DNA of 14,668 nt from CAWVWF01 sp963933885 (GTDB taxonomy: Bacteria; Bacteroidota; Bacteroidia; Flavobacteriales_C; GCA-002722245). Each line of letters starts with the position of its first letter. The stretch's first letter is position 1. A model generated the notes under the pieces. It saw only the letters and a program-made list of their open reading frames with translations. It searched no databases and was not told the DNA's origin. The position numbers were made by a program, and so were the translations under genes. Shown piece after piece: positions 1 through 7,068 of the stretch. The stretch is taken from contig CAWVWF010000076.1 in NCBI GenBank assembly GCA_963933885.1, positions 1 to 14,668 on the forward strand, written 5' to 3'.

Positions 1-1785
1 ATTTAACATTCCTGGTTTAAAGAAGCCTAAAGTTCCTAAGTTTGGGCTTTCAAATGGCCCGTTATCAATGCTTAATTCATAGCCCAAAGCATCATCAACA
101 GTTTCCCAGTTCCAAATTACGGAATTAGTTGTACTCGTTCCACAATTCAGTTGTGGCTTTGTTAAAGGTTCAATAACAGTTGTTGATATTACATTACTTG
201 GATACCCGATACAACCTTGTTCGGTTGGTATCACTTGAATCTTATTTCCTTCTTCTAGACTAGTAGGAGAATAATTAGATGATATAGAAGTTTGAAGATC
301 TAAGAAATTATCAATAAATTCATAAGAATCATAATTTCCTGTGGCCGTAAAAGTAATTAAGTCTCCATTACAAATTGTATCACTTGAAACGGATGATATT
401 AAATAACTTGAAGGTTTTGGTAGTACTGTGATTTGTAAATTAGAAGATGCTGTACTGGCGCAATTATTACTGTCTGTAGCGATAATCGTTATGTTATTAA
501 GAGAAGATAAAGTATCTGTTACATAAAAGTTGATGGTAGAATCTTGTACGATAGTTCCTTGATCTAGAAATATATATGTAACAAAGGAGTCGGGAAGAGC
601 AGTAAAGGTAATTGGTTCAGCTTCACAGATACTATCTCCTTCTGCATCACCTGAAAGTGTGACTATTGGTAAGTCATTTATTTTTATTGTTTGAACAAGC
701 GTATCTGAACATACATTTTCAGTTACAACCATTTCTATTTCAAATTCACCAGCATTGCTCCAGGTTGACACGAGTGGACCCTGCCCAGAGTTATTACCAA
801 TTATTGCATCATTAAAAGTCCATTCTACTATAGCGTTAGGGGTTGCTGTTCCATTGTAGAAAAACACAATGTTTTCTCCCAAACAGGCTTCATCATTAAA
901 AGAAAAGGATGCCGTTGGAGTTTCTCTAACTAAAAAATTGTTTGAAGTTGTATTTTGACAACCAGCACTATTTGTTGCTGTTAGATTAATAGCATATAAA
1001 CCTGGGTCGGGGAAGTTGATAGGTGTTGGTGTCATTGAAGTGCTAGAGCCATTTCCAGCGAAACTCCAAGCCCAATTAGTAATTGGGAATATTCCTGAGT
1101 TTGTAGTATTATTGAAATTAGCCAACAATGGATGACAACCTGAAAAAGGGCTAATAGTGAAATCAGGGTTTGGAATTTCGTTTACTGCTATTGGTACTGC
1201 TGCGCTATTAATACAACCTTGATTATCTGTAACCGAAAGTCTAATCGTATAATCTCCTTCGGCATCATAAGTATAACAAGTGTCATATTTACCTGAGAAT
1301 CCGTTTTCGAAATCCCATAAGTAAACATATCCAGGACCATTATCTGAAGTGTTGATTGTACAAAATTGTTCGTTAAATGCACAAACAGTATCTTTCGATA
1401 TTGTAAAATCAACTTCTGGTTTTTTAAATACGTTTATTACTACAGAAGTTGAATCCCAATTATTGAACTGATCTTTTATAGCTAACCATGCAACATATGT
1501 CGTATCTGCAAATTTACCTGATTTGTATACGTGAACTGGATTTTGAGTACCTGTAGATGGAGATGAATCTCCAAAATTCCACCTTCTTGTTTGTATAATA
1601 CATACTGATGGATCTGTAAAAGTACTATCGAAAAATTGAACTGTAAAATCTTCACAACCAGATAGGAGTAAAGGAGATGTTTTTAATACTGCATTACACT
1701 GAGAAACAGCAGTTGTTTTAAAGAAAACAACTGCTATTACAGTATATAGAATATATCTTAGATAATTATTAGATCTAAATGTCAT
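1..1785 (-). CDS. PKD/Ig-like repeat surface protein, N-terminal part (3' end beyond window)
   Basis: The frame is open from an ATG at 1785 to the window edge, giving 595 residues with no stop, so the protein is longer. Residues 9-28 are a hydrophobic signal-peptide core after a short basic start, with a likely cleavage near AVS-QC. Four PKD-type domains follow (about 35-120, 122-203, 206-287, 289-372), each with the WxF/WDF core, the later three ending near TDNQGC, TNSAGC or TENVC. Two Ig-like repeats come next (about 373-455 and 456-537, with DSICEAEPITFTA and DTICNGDLITFTATG). The last part, about 540-595, looks like a fibronectin-III-type segment (WNWETVDDALGYELSID). Such proteins in Bacteroidota are usually exported adhesins, often carrying a type IX secretion or gliding-motility C-terminal domain; that end is outside the window. 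It is last in the Sia-type operon, 57 bases after siaC. Family assignment is confident; the specific role is unknown. Confidence 0.85.
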   Translation of the reverse strand, partial: MTFRSNNYLRYILYTVIAVVFFKTTAVSQCNAVLKTSPLLLSGCEDFTVQFFDSTFTDPSVCIIQTRRWNFGDSSPSTGTQNPVHVYKSGKFADTTYVAWLAIKDQFNNWDSTSVVINVFKKPEVDFTISKDTVCAFNEQFCTINTSDNGPGYVYLWDFENGFSGKYDTCYTYDAEGDYTIRLSVTDNQGCINSAAVPIAVNEIPNPDFTISPFSGCHPLLANFNNTTNSGIFPITNWAWSFAGNGSSTSMTPTPINFPDPGLYAINLTATNSAGCQNTTSNNFLVRETPTASFSFNDEACLGENIVFFYNGTATPNAIVEWTFNDAIIGNNSGQGPLVSTWSNAGEFEIEMVVTENVCSDTLVQTIKINDLPIVTLSGDAEGDSICEAEPITFTALPDSFVTYIFLDQGTIVQDSTINFYVTDTLSSLNNITIIATDSNNCASTASSNLQITVLPKPSSYLISSVSSDTICNGDLITFTATGNYDSYEFIDNFLDLQTSISSNYSPTSLEEGNKIQVIPTEQGCIGYPSNVISTTVIEPLTKPQLNCGTSTTNSVIWNWETVDDALGYELSIDNGPFESPNLGTLGFFKPGMLN

Positions 1786-1795
1786 ATTTCATTGT

Positions 1796-1823
1796 CATTG
1801 GTTTGTGCGGTGAGCGACCAATG
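1796..1823 (-). promoter_or_regulatory. Hairpin just upstream of the PKD protein start
   Basis: CATTGGT at 1796-1802 is the reverse complement of ACCAATG at 1817-1823, and the outer bases 1795/1824 also pair, giving an 8-bp stem with a 14-base loop. On the minus strand it ends only 9 bases before the ATG at 1785. It has no following U-tract, so it does not look like a terminator. It could be part of the mRNA leader, affecting translation initiation or RNA stability. Function is inferred from position only. Confidence 0.35.
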
Positions 1824-1829
1824 AAGGTT

Positions 1830-1846
1830 CTAGTTTTTTTAACTAG
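1830..1846 (-). terminator. Small hairpin at the siaC stop codon
   Basis: CTAGTT (1830-1835) and AACTAG (1841-1846) form a perfect 6-bp stem around a five-T loop (five A on the transcript). The siaC stop codon (1843-1845) lies inside the stem. The stem is short and AT-rich and lacks a trailing U-run on the minus strand, so at best it is a weak attenuator or a processing signal between siaC and the PKD gene. Confidence 0.25.
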
Positions 1847-2220
1847 TCTTCGTATGCTACCATTTCAAATGGTACTTCAACAATGTCAGAATACTCTTCT
1901 CCAGCCTCTTCCATGTCTTCATCTTCTTCTTCGTAATGCCATTCAACTTTAATATCAGCTCCTCCTTCGCTAAGTTCCTCTAATTTCATGAGAATATCTA
2001 ATATCATCTTAGAAGATGCAGTATTAAAATAAGTAAACTTGAATTTAAAAATTGATGAATCGAGTGGATTCTTACCATAAGAATCTATCCAGTCAATAAT
2101 TGGATCGTAAAAGGATGCTACATCTTCTGGTAAAGATTTACCATTAAATTGAAAGTCACCTGATGCATCTAAAATTACTTCTGGTGTATCGTCTGTTGCG
2201 GGGATATTTAAAGTTTCCAT
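1843..2220 (-). CDS. siaC: SiaC family regulatory phosphoprotein (DUF1987)
   Basis: This 125-residue protein is full length for the SiaC family (about 126 residues). It has the family pattern: an N-terminal start of the type LNIPATDDTPEV, then FNGKSLPEDVASFYDPIIDWI (about 25-45), and the motif YFNTASSK at 64-71. Thr67 of that motif matches the Thr phosphorylated by SiaB in Pseudomonas aeruginosa SiaC. The fold resembles anti-sigma-factor antagonists. The C-terminal half has a strongly acidic stretch (about 96-108). In P. aeruginosa, unphosphorylated SiaC binds and activates the diguanylate cyclase SiaD; no such enzyme is encoded here, so the target in this organism is unknown. It follows a SiaB kinase gene by 48 bases, with the phosphatase gene just beyond, which supports the assignment. 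Confidence 0.9.
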   Translation of the reverse strand: METLNIPATDDTPEVILDASGDFQFNGKSLPEDVASFYDPIIDWIDSYGKNPLDSSIFKFKFTYFNTASSKMILDILMKLEELSEGGADIKVEWHYEEEDEDMEEAGEEYSDIVEVPFEMVAYED

Positions 2221-2268
2221 TGTTTCAGTGGTTTGATGTTATTAATTGTGATTTATATACTGTTAATT

Positions 2269-2868
2269 CTACTGTCGGGTTACTAAAGTTCTTAATAAAA
2301 AGAAGTAATTATCGTTATCTATTTTCTTAAAGCAATAAGCTAGTTTATTTCCTGTTTTTTTCACCATGTCTATAAATCCTAATCCTGCACCGCCTGTTTC
2401 AGATAGTCTGCTTGCTTTTAGTTTTTCTTTATAGAGTGCTTTGATTTCATCTTTATCTAAACTATTGATATGATCTATCATGTTTTTTAAAGATTCGATA
2501 TTGTCTTTGTCAATCGGATTTCCACTTGTCACAAAATATGAACCTTCATTTCTGCCGACTACAAATATTCCGTTTTTCACAAGTCCTTTTTCTAAACTAT
2601 TAGAGCCTACTGAAGAAGTATCATTTGCATGCTTGGAAATGTTTTGCAAACATTCAACCATAACATGATAAACTTTTTTTGTTACTTTTCCGCTTTCATC
2701 ACTTTTTTCGAGATTTCTTTCAGCTAAAGCCGTAAAAGCTTTCGTGACTTCTTGTGTTACTTCACCTTCATACACTAGAATTAAATTGTTCTTTTGCATA
2801 CCCTGATGAAATTCAGTAATGTAGCTCATATATGAACTAAGCTCAGGCATGTTTTGAATGTCTTCCAT
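2269..2868 (-). CDS. siaB: SiaB family protein kinase (HATPase-like), copy 1
   Basis: The 199-residue protein has the SiaB-type GHKL/HATPase layout. The N-box helix is VECLQNISKH at 71-80, with Glu72, Asn76 and His80 in the Mg-ATP-binding spacing. A glycine-rich ATP-lid motif GGAGLGFIDM lies at 159-168, preceded by the family-typical ASRLSETGG. There is no transmembrane segment, so it should be cytosolic. SiaB phosphorylates SiaC on Thr in the Pseudomonas system; the siaC gene is immediately downstream (48-base gap) and the opposing PP2C phosphatase gene immediately upstream (10-base gap). That order makes this copy the best candidate for the cognate SiaC kinase. A second copy lies at the head of the same operon; the two share the N-box, an NMIDHINSL/EMIDHINSL segment and the glycine-rich motif. 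Confidence 0.88.
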   Translation of the reverse strand: MEDIQNMPELSSYMSYITEFHQGMQKNNLILVYEGEVTQEVTKAFTALAERNLEKSDESGKVTKKVYHVMVECLQNISKHANDTSSVGSNSLEKGLVKNGIFVVGRNEGSYFVTSGNPIDKDNIESLKNMIDHINSLDKDEIKALYKEKLKASRLSETGGAGLGFIDMVKKTGNKLAYCFKKIDNDNYFFLLRTLVTRQ

Positions 2869-2878
2869 TTTTTTCTTT

Positions 2879-5374
2879 TTAATATTCTATTCCTATAAAT
2901 AATACATCATCCATCTGCATTTCATCCTTGTCTTTCCAATTCTCAAATTCAGCATTTAAGTAATCTTTCATTTTAGACATATCAGTATCTCTCTGGGCAA
3001 TAAGTTTTCTTCTAATTCTTTTTGGTCCGTATTTCTTTTCCATCGGTCCTGGTCCTCCAAATTGATCAGGGAATCCATCAGAGAAGAAAAATAATTTATC
3101 TCCAGGATTAAGATGGGTTGTTTGATTTATAAATGGAGTTCTACCTTTATATTGTACTCCTCCAATTGGGTATTTATCACCTTTTAATTGCTCTAAATCG
3201 TCTTCGTCAGTTTGTGTTGTTCTGATAATGTAAAGTGGTCTGTGTGCTCCGGAATATTCAAGTCTACCATCAGTAAGATGAATCTTACAAGTAGCGATGT
3301 CCATACCATCTCTTTCATTTTCACAACCTTCTTGACCTTGTCTTAAAGCTCTTACAATGTTAGCATGTAATAAATCATTTAATTCAGCTGCTGAAGGTTC
3401 TTCATTCAATCTAATTATTTCTTGCATTAATAATGAGCCAATAATTGAAAGTAGAGCTCCTGGCACACCGTGACCAGTACAATCTACACAACATACATAA
3501 CCCCAATCTCCTTTTTGAACGAAGAAAGGATAATCTCCAGAAACGATATCTCTTGGTCTGAAAAGCATAAATGATTTATCAAACATCTTTGTTAAGATAT
3601 TTTCCTTAGGCATTATCGAACTTTGAATTCTTCTTGCGTAGTTAATACTATCCATTACTTTTACATTGGCCTTTTGAATTTCTTGTTCAGCTACTTTTGC
3701 ATCTGTAATGTCATGGATTACGAAAAGAATAGATTCTAATCCTCCATTTTCTGCAAATTCTGGAATACAATTCACTTCCATGAAAAGAGTTTCTCCTTTA
3801 GCTGTGGGGAATTCCATTTCGGTAGCTTTTGCTTTTGGAGCAGCTTCAATATCTCTCTTGAATTCTTTCCATTTGTCAGTGATCTGTTTGTCTATTTTTA
3901 CAGAATCTAAATCTGAACCTATAAATGCAACAGGAGCAAGTCCTGTGAATTTTTGAATAATTGGATTTACGTAACTAAAGTTCCCGTCTAAATCAATTCT
4001 AATAATAATATCAGGGGAGTTTTCTGAAAGTGCTTGCATTTTAGCTCTTTCTCTCTGTTCTGCTTCAGCTTTCCTTCTTTCAGTAATATCAGTAGTGTTT
4101 AATAAAATTCCTGCAATGGCAGAGTTGCTAAATAAATTTCTTCCTGTTGTTTCAACCCATACTTCCAATCCTGTTGAAGTGTGGTATCTGTACTGAGAGG
4201 TAACTGGTTTTTTTGGATTGTCCATCAATTCATCTATCATTCCTTGATAAATTTCATGATCTTCACTTTCAATTCTTGAAAAATCAGTCGTGTTAATTAA
4301 TTCTTGAGATTCATATCCAACTATTAATGTAACTGATGGTGATACATATTTTAGATTTCCGGTAGCATCACAAATGGTAATAACTTCCGAAGCGTTTGCT
4401 AGTAATTTCTCTGTTCTTTCTTGAGATTTATTAACCTCGTTTAATAAATTAAGCGTGTTTTCATTAGTACTAATGTTAAATAACGATCTTGAAATTATTT
4501 CACCTAATTCTTTTAAAAATTGAATTTGTCTTTCATTAAAAGTTTCAAATCCAGCGAATTCCATTATACCATATAATTTGTTGTCACTTATTAAAGGAAC
4601 AACTATCAAATTCGTAGGTTTTTTTTCGTCTATTAAACCTGAAGTTATTGATACATATTCTTCCGGAATTTCTTTTCTATGAATTATGTCCATCTCTAGA
4701 GCACATTGTCCAACCAGACCTTGACCATAGAAGAATTCATTTTCTATATATTTTTTCCTGTTGTAAGCATAAGTTGCAATTTGTTGAATGCTTCCAGACC
4801 TTCTTCTAGATTCGTTTTTTTCGTCGTCTTTTGTCGTATAAAAAGCTCCTTGAACACAATTCAATTTTGGCGTCAAAACTTTTATTATTTCAAACCCCAA
4901 TTCATTTACGGTGTTAAAGTTTCTAAGAACGTTTCCTACTTCAGCCGTACCTTGTACAATCCAATTTCGGTTTTCTTCTTCCTTTGCTTGTGTTTGAAGG
5001 TTTCCCCTCATCTTTAAAAGAGCCTTACCTAATTGGTCATCTTTACCTATTGTGTCAAATTCACTCTCCAAATGTCCTTTTCCAATTTCTTCAGCAAATA
5101 AGGATGTTTTTTCAACTATTTTAATTTGTTTTAATAGTTTTGAAAACACACTATCCTTTAACTTCTGAGCTCTTGCTCCAACTAAGTAAAAAACGGCACC
5201 AATCAAAATTGGCATTACATCAATAAAGTAAAATACAGGATTAGTTGCATGCATTTTAAAATAACCATCTCCCGAACCTAAGCTCGATAAGATAATGGCG
5301 ATAATAGTTATTATAGTTCCAATGATGAAACCATAAGTAACATAACCTTTAAGTATTTTTATTTGATCCTTCAT
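2879..5374 (-). CDS. Membrane GAF-PAS-PAS-PP2C (SpoIIE-type) phosphatase, SiaA-like
   Basis: This 831-residue protein is the likely SiaC-P phosphatase. Two hydrophobic segments (about 12-32 and 46-66) anchor it in the inner membrane with only a short loop outside. A HAMP-like linker (about 88-130) leads to a GAF domain (about 150-300, with GQGLVGQ and ITSGL), then two PAS domains (about 322-432 and 446-560, each ending in a DIT motif) and a short coiled coil. The SpoIIE/PP2C domain fills about 585-831. Metal-binding acidic residues are visible: Asp614 in SGD, Asp631 in DCTGHG, Asp766 in SDG and the Asp822-Asp823 pair. After SGD the usual aromatic FY/FYW pattern reads YPFF, a mild deviation. 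Pseudomonas SiaA has a periplasmic sensor and HAMP in front of PP2C; here sensing seems cytosolic. It lies 10 bases before siaB and 18 bases after the GAF membrane protein gene. Confidence 0.88.
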   Translation of the reverse strand: MKDQIKILKGYVTYGFIIGTIITIIAIILSSLGSGDGYFKMHATNPVFYFIDVMPILIGAVFYLVGARAQKLKDSVFSKLLKQIKIVEKTSLFAEEIGKGHLESEFDTIGKDDQLGKALLKMRGNLQTQAKEEENRNWIVQGTAEVGNVLRNFNTVNELGFEIIKVLTPKLNCVQGAFYTTKDDEKNESRRRSGSIQQIATYAYNRKKYIENEFFYGQGLVGQCALEMDIIHRKEIPEEYVSITSGLIDEKKPTNLIVVPLISDNKLYGIMEFAGFETFNERQIQFLKELGEIISRSLFNISTNENTLNLLNEVNKSQERTEKLLANASEVITICDATGNLKYVSPSVTLIVGYESQELINTTDFSRIESEDHEIYQGMIDELMDNPKKPVTSQYRYHTSTGLEVWVETTGRNLFSNSAIAGILLNTTDITERRKAEAEQRERAKMQALSENSPDIIIRIDLDGNFSYVNPIIQKFTGLAPVAFIGSDLDSVKIDKQITDKWKEFKRDIEAAPKAKATEMEFPTAKGETLFMEVNCIPEFAENGGLESILFVIHDITDAKVAEQEIQKANVKVMDSINYARRIQSSIMPKENILTKMFDKSFMLFRPRDIVSGDYPFFVQKGDWGYVCCVDCTGHGVPGALLSIIGSLLMQEIIRLNEEPSAAELNDLLHANIVRALRQGQEGCENERDGMDIATCKIHLTDGRLEYSGAHRPLYIIRTTQTDEDDLEQLKGDKYPIGGVQYKGRTPFINQTTHLNPGDKLFFFSDGFPDQFGGPGPMEKKYGPKRIRRKLIAQRDTDMSKMKDYLNAEFENWKDKDEMQMDDVLFIGIEY

Positions 5375-5392
5375 AAGTTTTGTAAAAGCTTA

Positions 5393-6319
5393 TTAATCGT
5401 TGTTTTCAGAATTGTTGTCTTCAGTGTTGTCTTTTTCAGTCTCTTCTAATTCTTCTGATGATTTAGTTTTAGGATTAGTATTGTCAAAGTTATCTGACTC
5501 AATTAGAGATTCTTTAGTTTCTTGTTTATTTAATGTTTCAAGAAGTTTTGTTTGATTTAAGAAGTGAATTCCAGCTCCTAAGGATTCTTGAAGTTTGTCA
5601 AATAAATCTTTGTCATTCTGAGAGAATTCGGTGAAAGATGCAATTTCTAAAACTCCAAGAACTGTATCGGAGTATATTAATGGTAATAAAGCAAGATAAT
5701 TTGGTTTTGAAGTTCCAAGACCTGAAACAACATCAATATATCCTGCTGGTAATTCATTAATATATAACGCTTTCTTTTCTTGAGCTGTTTGTCCTACTAA
5801 TCCAACTCCAAATTGCGGAGAATCAATTTGAGACTCTAATTTGTGATAGGCATATGTTCCAGATCCAACTAGTTTTTTCACACCTTGATCTTCTTCAGAG
5901 ATGTATAAAACTCCTTGGCAAATTTCAATATCGTTTGCAAGTGAATCTAATATTTTAGAAGAAGCAAGTTTAATATCATCTGCATCCTGAAATATTTTTG
6001 ATAACGTATCAATTCTTTCTGACTGAACTTTATTATCATGAATTTTTCTTTTAGTGCTTTCAATTTCTTTTTCTAATTCTTCAATAGTCGTTTTGTTTTG
6101 CCTAATTTCTTCTAGAGCCCCTGTGTTTTTTTTAGATGTGATTGAAGCTTGAATAAAGGATATGATTATTATTAATATTCCTGAAATTCCACCTGCAATA
6201 ATTGTTATAGATAGTTTCTGCGAGGGTACATTTAATAGAGTCAAAGAAAATCCGAACGCTCCTATAGATATAAGAGAGAAAAGTGATTTTACGGTTAGTA
6301 TAATTTTTGCTTTATCCAT
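5393..6319 (-). CDS. Two-helix membrane protein with coiled coil and GAF domain, no output domain
   Basis: The 308-residue protein has two transmembrane helices (about 10-30 and 37-60), a predicted coiled coil rich in Glu and Lys (about 65-105), a GAF domain (about 112-255) and a very acidic, Asn/Glu-rich tail (about 265-308). The GAF domain carries the local signature GVGLVGQ at 171-177, VVSGL at 197-201 and GVLEIASF at 222-229. The same signatures occur in the adjacent phosphatase and in the protein at 11778, so the three GAF domains are clearly related. No kinase, phosphatase, cyclase or DNA-binding domain is present. It sits between a SiaB kinase gene and the phosphatase gene, so it may be a sensory or scaffold subunit that modulates one of them. 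That role is inference; the ligand is unknown. Confidence 0.78.
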   Translation of the reverse strand: MDKAKIILTVKSLFSLISIGAFGFSLTLLNVPSQKLSITIIAGGISGILIIIISFIQASITSKKNTGALEEIRQNKTTIEELEKEIESTKRKIHDNKVQSERIDTLSKIFQDADDIKLASSKILDSLANDIEICQGVLYISEEDQGVKKLVGSGTYAYHKLESQIDSPQFGVGLVGQTAQEKKALYINELPAGYIDVVSGLGTSKPNYLALLPLIYSDTVLGVLEIASFTEFSQNDKDLFDKLQESLGAGIHFLNQTKLLETLNKQETKESLIESDNFDNTNPKTKSSEELEETEKDNTEDNNSENND

Positions 6320-6348
6320 AATTGAATTGATGAAATTAATTACAATAT

Positions 6349-6359
6349 TTTTGTAAAAG
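6349..6359. repeat. 11-base repeat TTTTGTAAAAG (copy in the siaB2-GAF gap)
   Basis: TTTTGTAAAAG occurs at 6349-6359, between the second siaB and the GAF gene, and again at 5378-5388, four bases upstream (on the minus strand) of the phosphatase ATG. A third copy at 6735-6745 is inside the siaB2 coding region, where it encodes part of the conserved LLQN helix. The element is nearly palindromic and AT-rich. It may be a chance repeat. Confidence 0.2.
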
Positions 6360-6373
6360 TTTTTTTATATCCT

Positions 6374-6928
6374 TTATGTAGGATTTACAATTTTGTATGA
6401 TAAAATAAACATTGATGTATTATCTCCTTTATCAAGGAAGTCATATTCAAATTTCTGTAAGTTTTTCTTGGCAATATCTATAAAACCTAATCCTGCACCA
6501 CCTCTTTCAGATAATCTGGATTTTTTGATCATAAATTTATAGAGTTCCTTTAAACCATCCTTTTCTAAACTATTAATGTGGTCTATCATTTCTTTAATTC
6601 CTTTGATATTATCATTAGAAGTTAAATTTCCAGTACAAATAACGAAGTATTCTTTATTGTATCCAAATATTGACATTCCTTGTCCTATTTGACCTTCATC
6701 CTCTTCAGCTTTATGTCCTGAATGCTTACAGATGTTTTGTAAAAGTTCAACAAGAACATGGTAAACTTTTTTTTTGGCTTTTTCACTTGCTCCTATTAAA
6801 GTCATTGTTTGTCCGACTAAGGCCGTATAGCTATGTACTATTTCTTGTGTGATTTCACCATTGAATACTATCAAGGCCTCTTCGCCAAACTCTTTATGTG
6901 TGTGTTTGAAATGTTCAATCAGGTTCAT
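6374..6928 (-). CDS. SiaB family protein kinase (HATPase-like), copy 2
   Basis: This 184-residue protein is the first gene of the minus-strand operon and a clear paralogue of the SiaB-type kinase at 2269-2868. It has the N-box helix VELLQNICKH (60-69; Glu61, Asn65, His69), the segment EMIDHINSL, and the glycine-rich motif ERGGAGLGFIDIAKK (about 141-155). It lacks the N-terminal extension of copy 1 and has no transmembrane segment. Both copies keep the ATP-binding residues, so both are probably active. Having two SiaB-type kinases with one SiaC and one phosphatase suggests either two inputs converging on SiaC or a second, unidentified substrate. The ATG at 6928 is followed immediately by conserved-looking sequence and opens into the divergent intergenic region. 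Confidence 0.85.
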   Translation of the reverse strand: MNLIEHFKHTHKEFGEEALIVFNGEITQEIVHSYTALVGQTMTLIGASEKAKKKVYHVLVELLQNICKHSGHKAEEDEGQIGQGMSIFGYNKEYFVICTGNLTSNDNIKGIKEMIDHINSLEKDGLKELYKFMIKKSRLSERGGAGLGFIDIAKKNLQKFEYDFLDKGDNTSMFILSYKIVNPT

Positions 6929-7068
6929 GTCTATTTGATTTTAGTGTTTTCTCCAACGCATCAAAAATGGTTTTGGTTTCAAAAAAAAGACTATATATTT
7001 TTTTTTAATTAAAAGTGAAACAATTTAACTTCTAACGGAGTAAATCTGAGCCAAAAAAAACTTACGAA
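6929..7068. promoter_or_regulatory. Divergent intergenic region between the Sia-type operon and the cheR-cheB-cheR operon
   Basis: This 140-base, very AT-rich gap separates two outward-facing operons and must hold their promoters unless one starts farther away. It contains homopolymer-like A and T runs near 6983-7012 and 7053-7060. A TTTTGG at about 6975 followed by an A/T-rich TATATATTTT about 19 bases later faintly resembles the Bacteroidota TTG / TAnnTTTG pattern on the plus strand. I see no convincing match on the minus strand. The bases ACGGAGTAA at 7035-7043 lie too far from the next start to act as an ordinary ribosome-binding site. Confidence 0.4.

Noticed and set aside
1188..1412. 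74-codon minus-strand ORF
   Set aside because: It is another frame of the PKD-repeat protein, which gives a far more convincing translation through the same bases.
4706..5017. 103-codon plus-strand ORF
   Set aside because: Antisense to the GAF region of the phosphatase, which has clear domain evidence.
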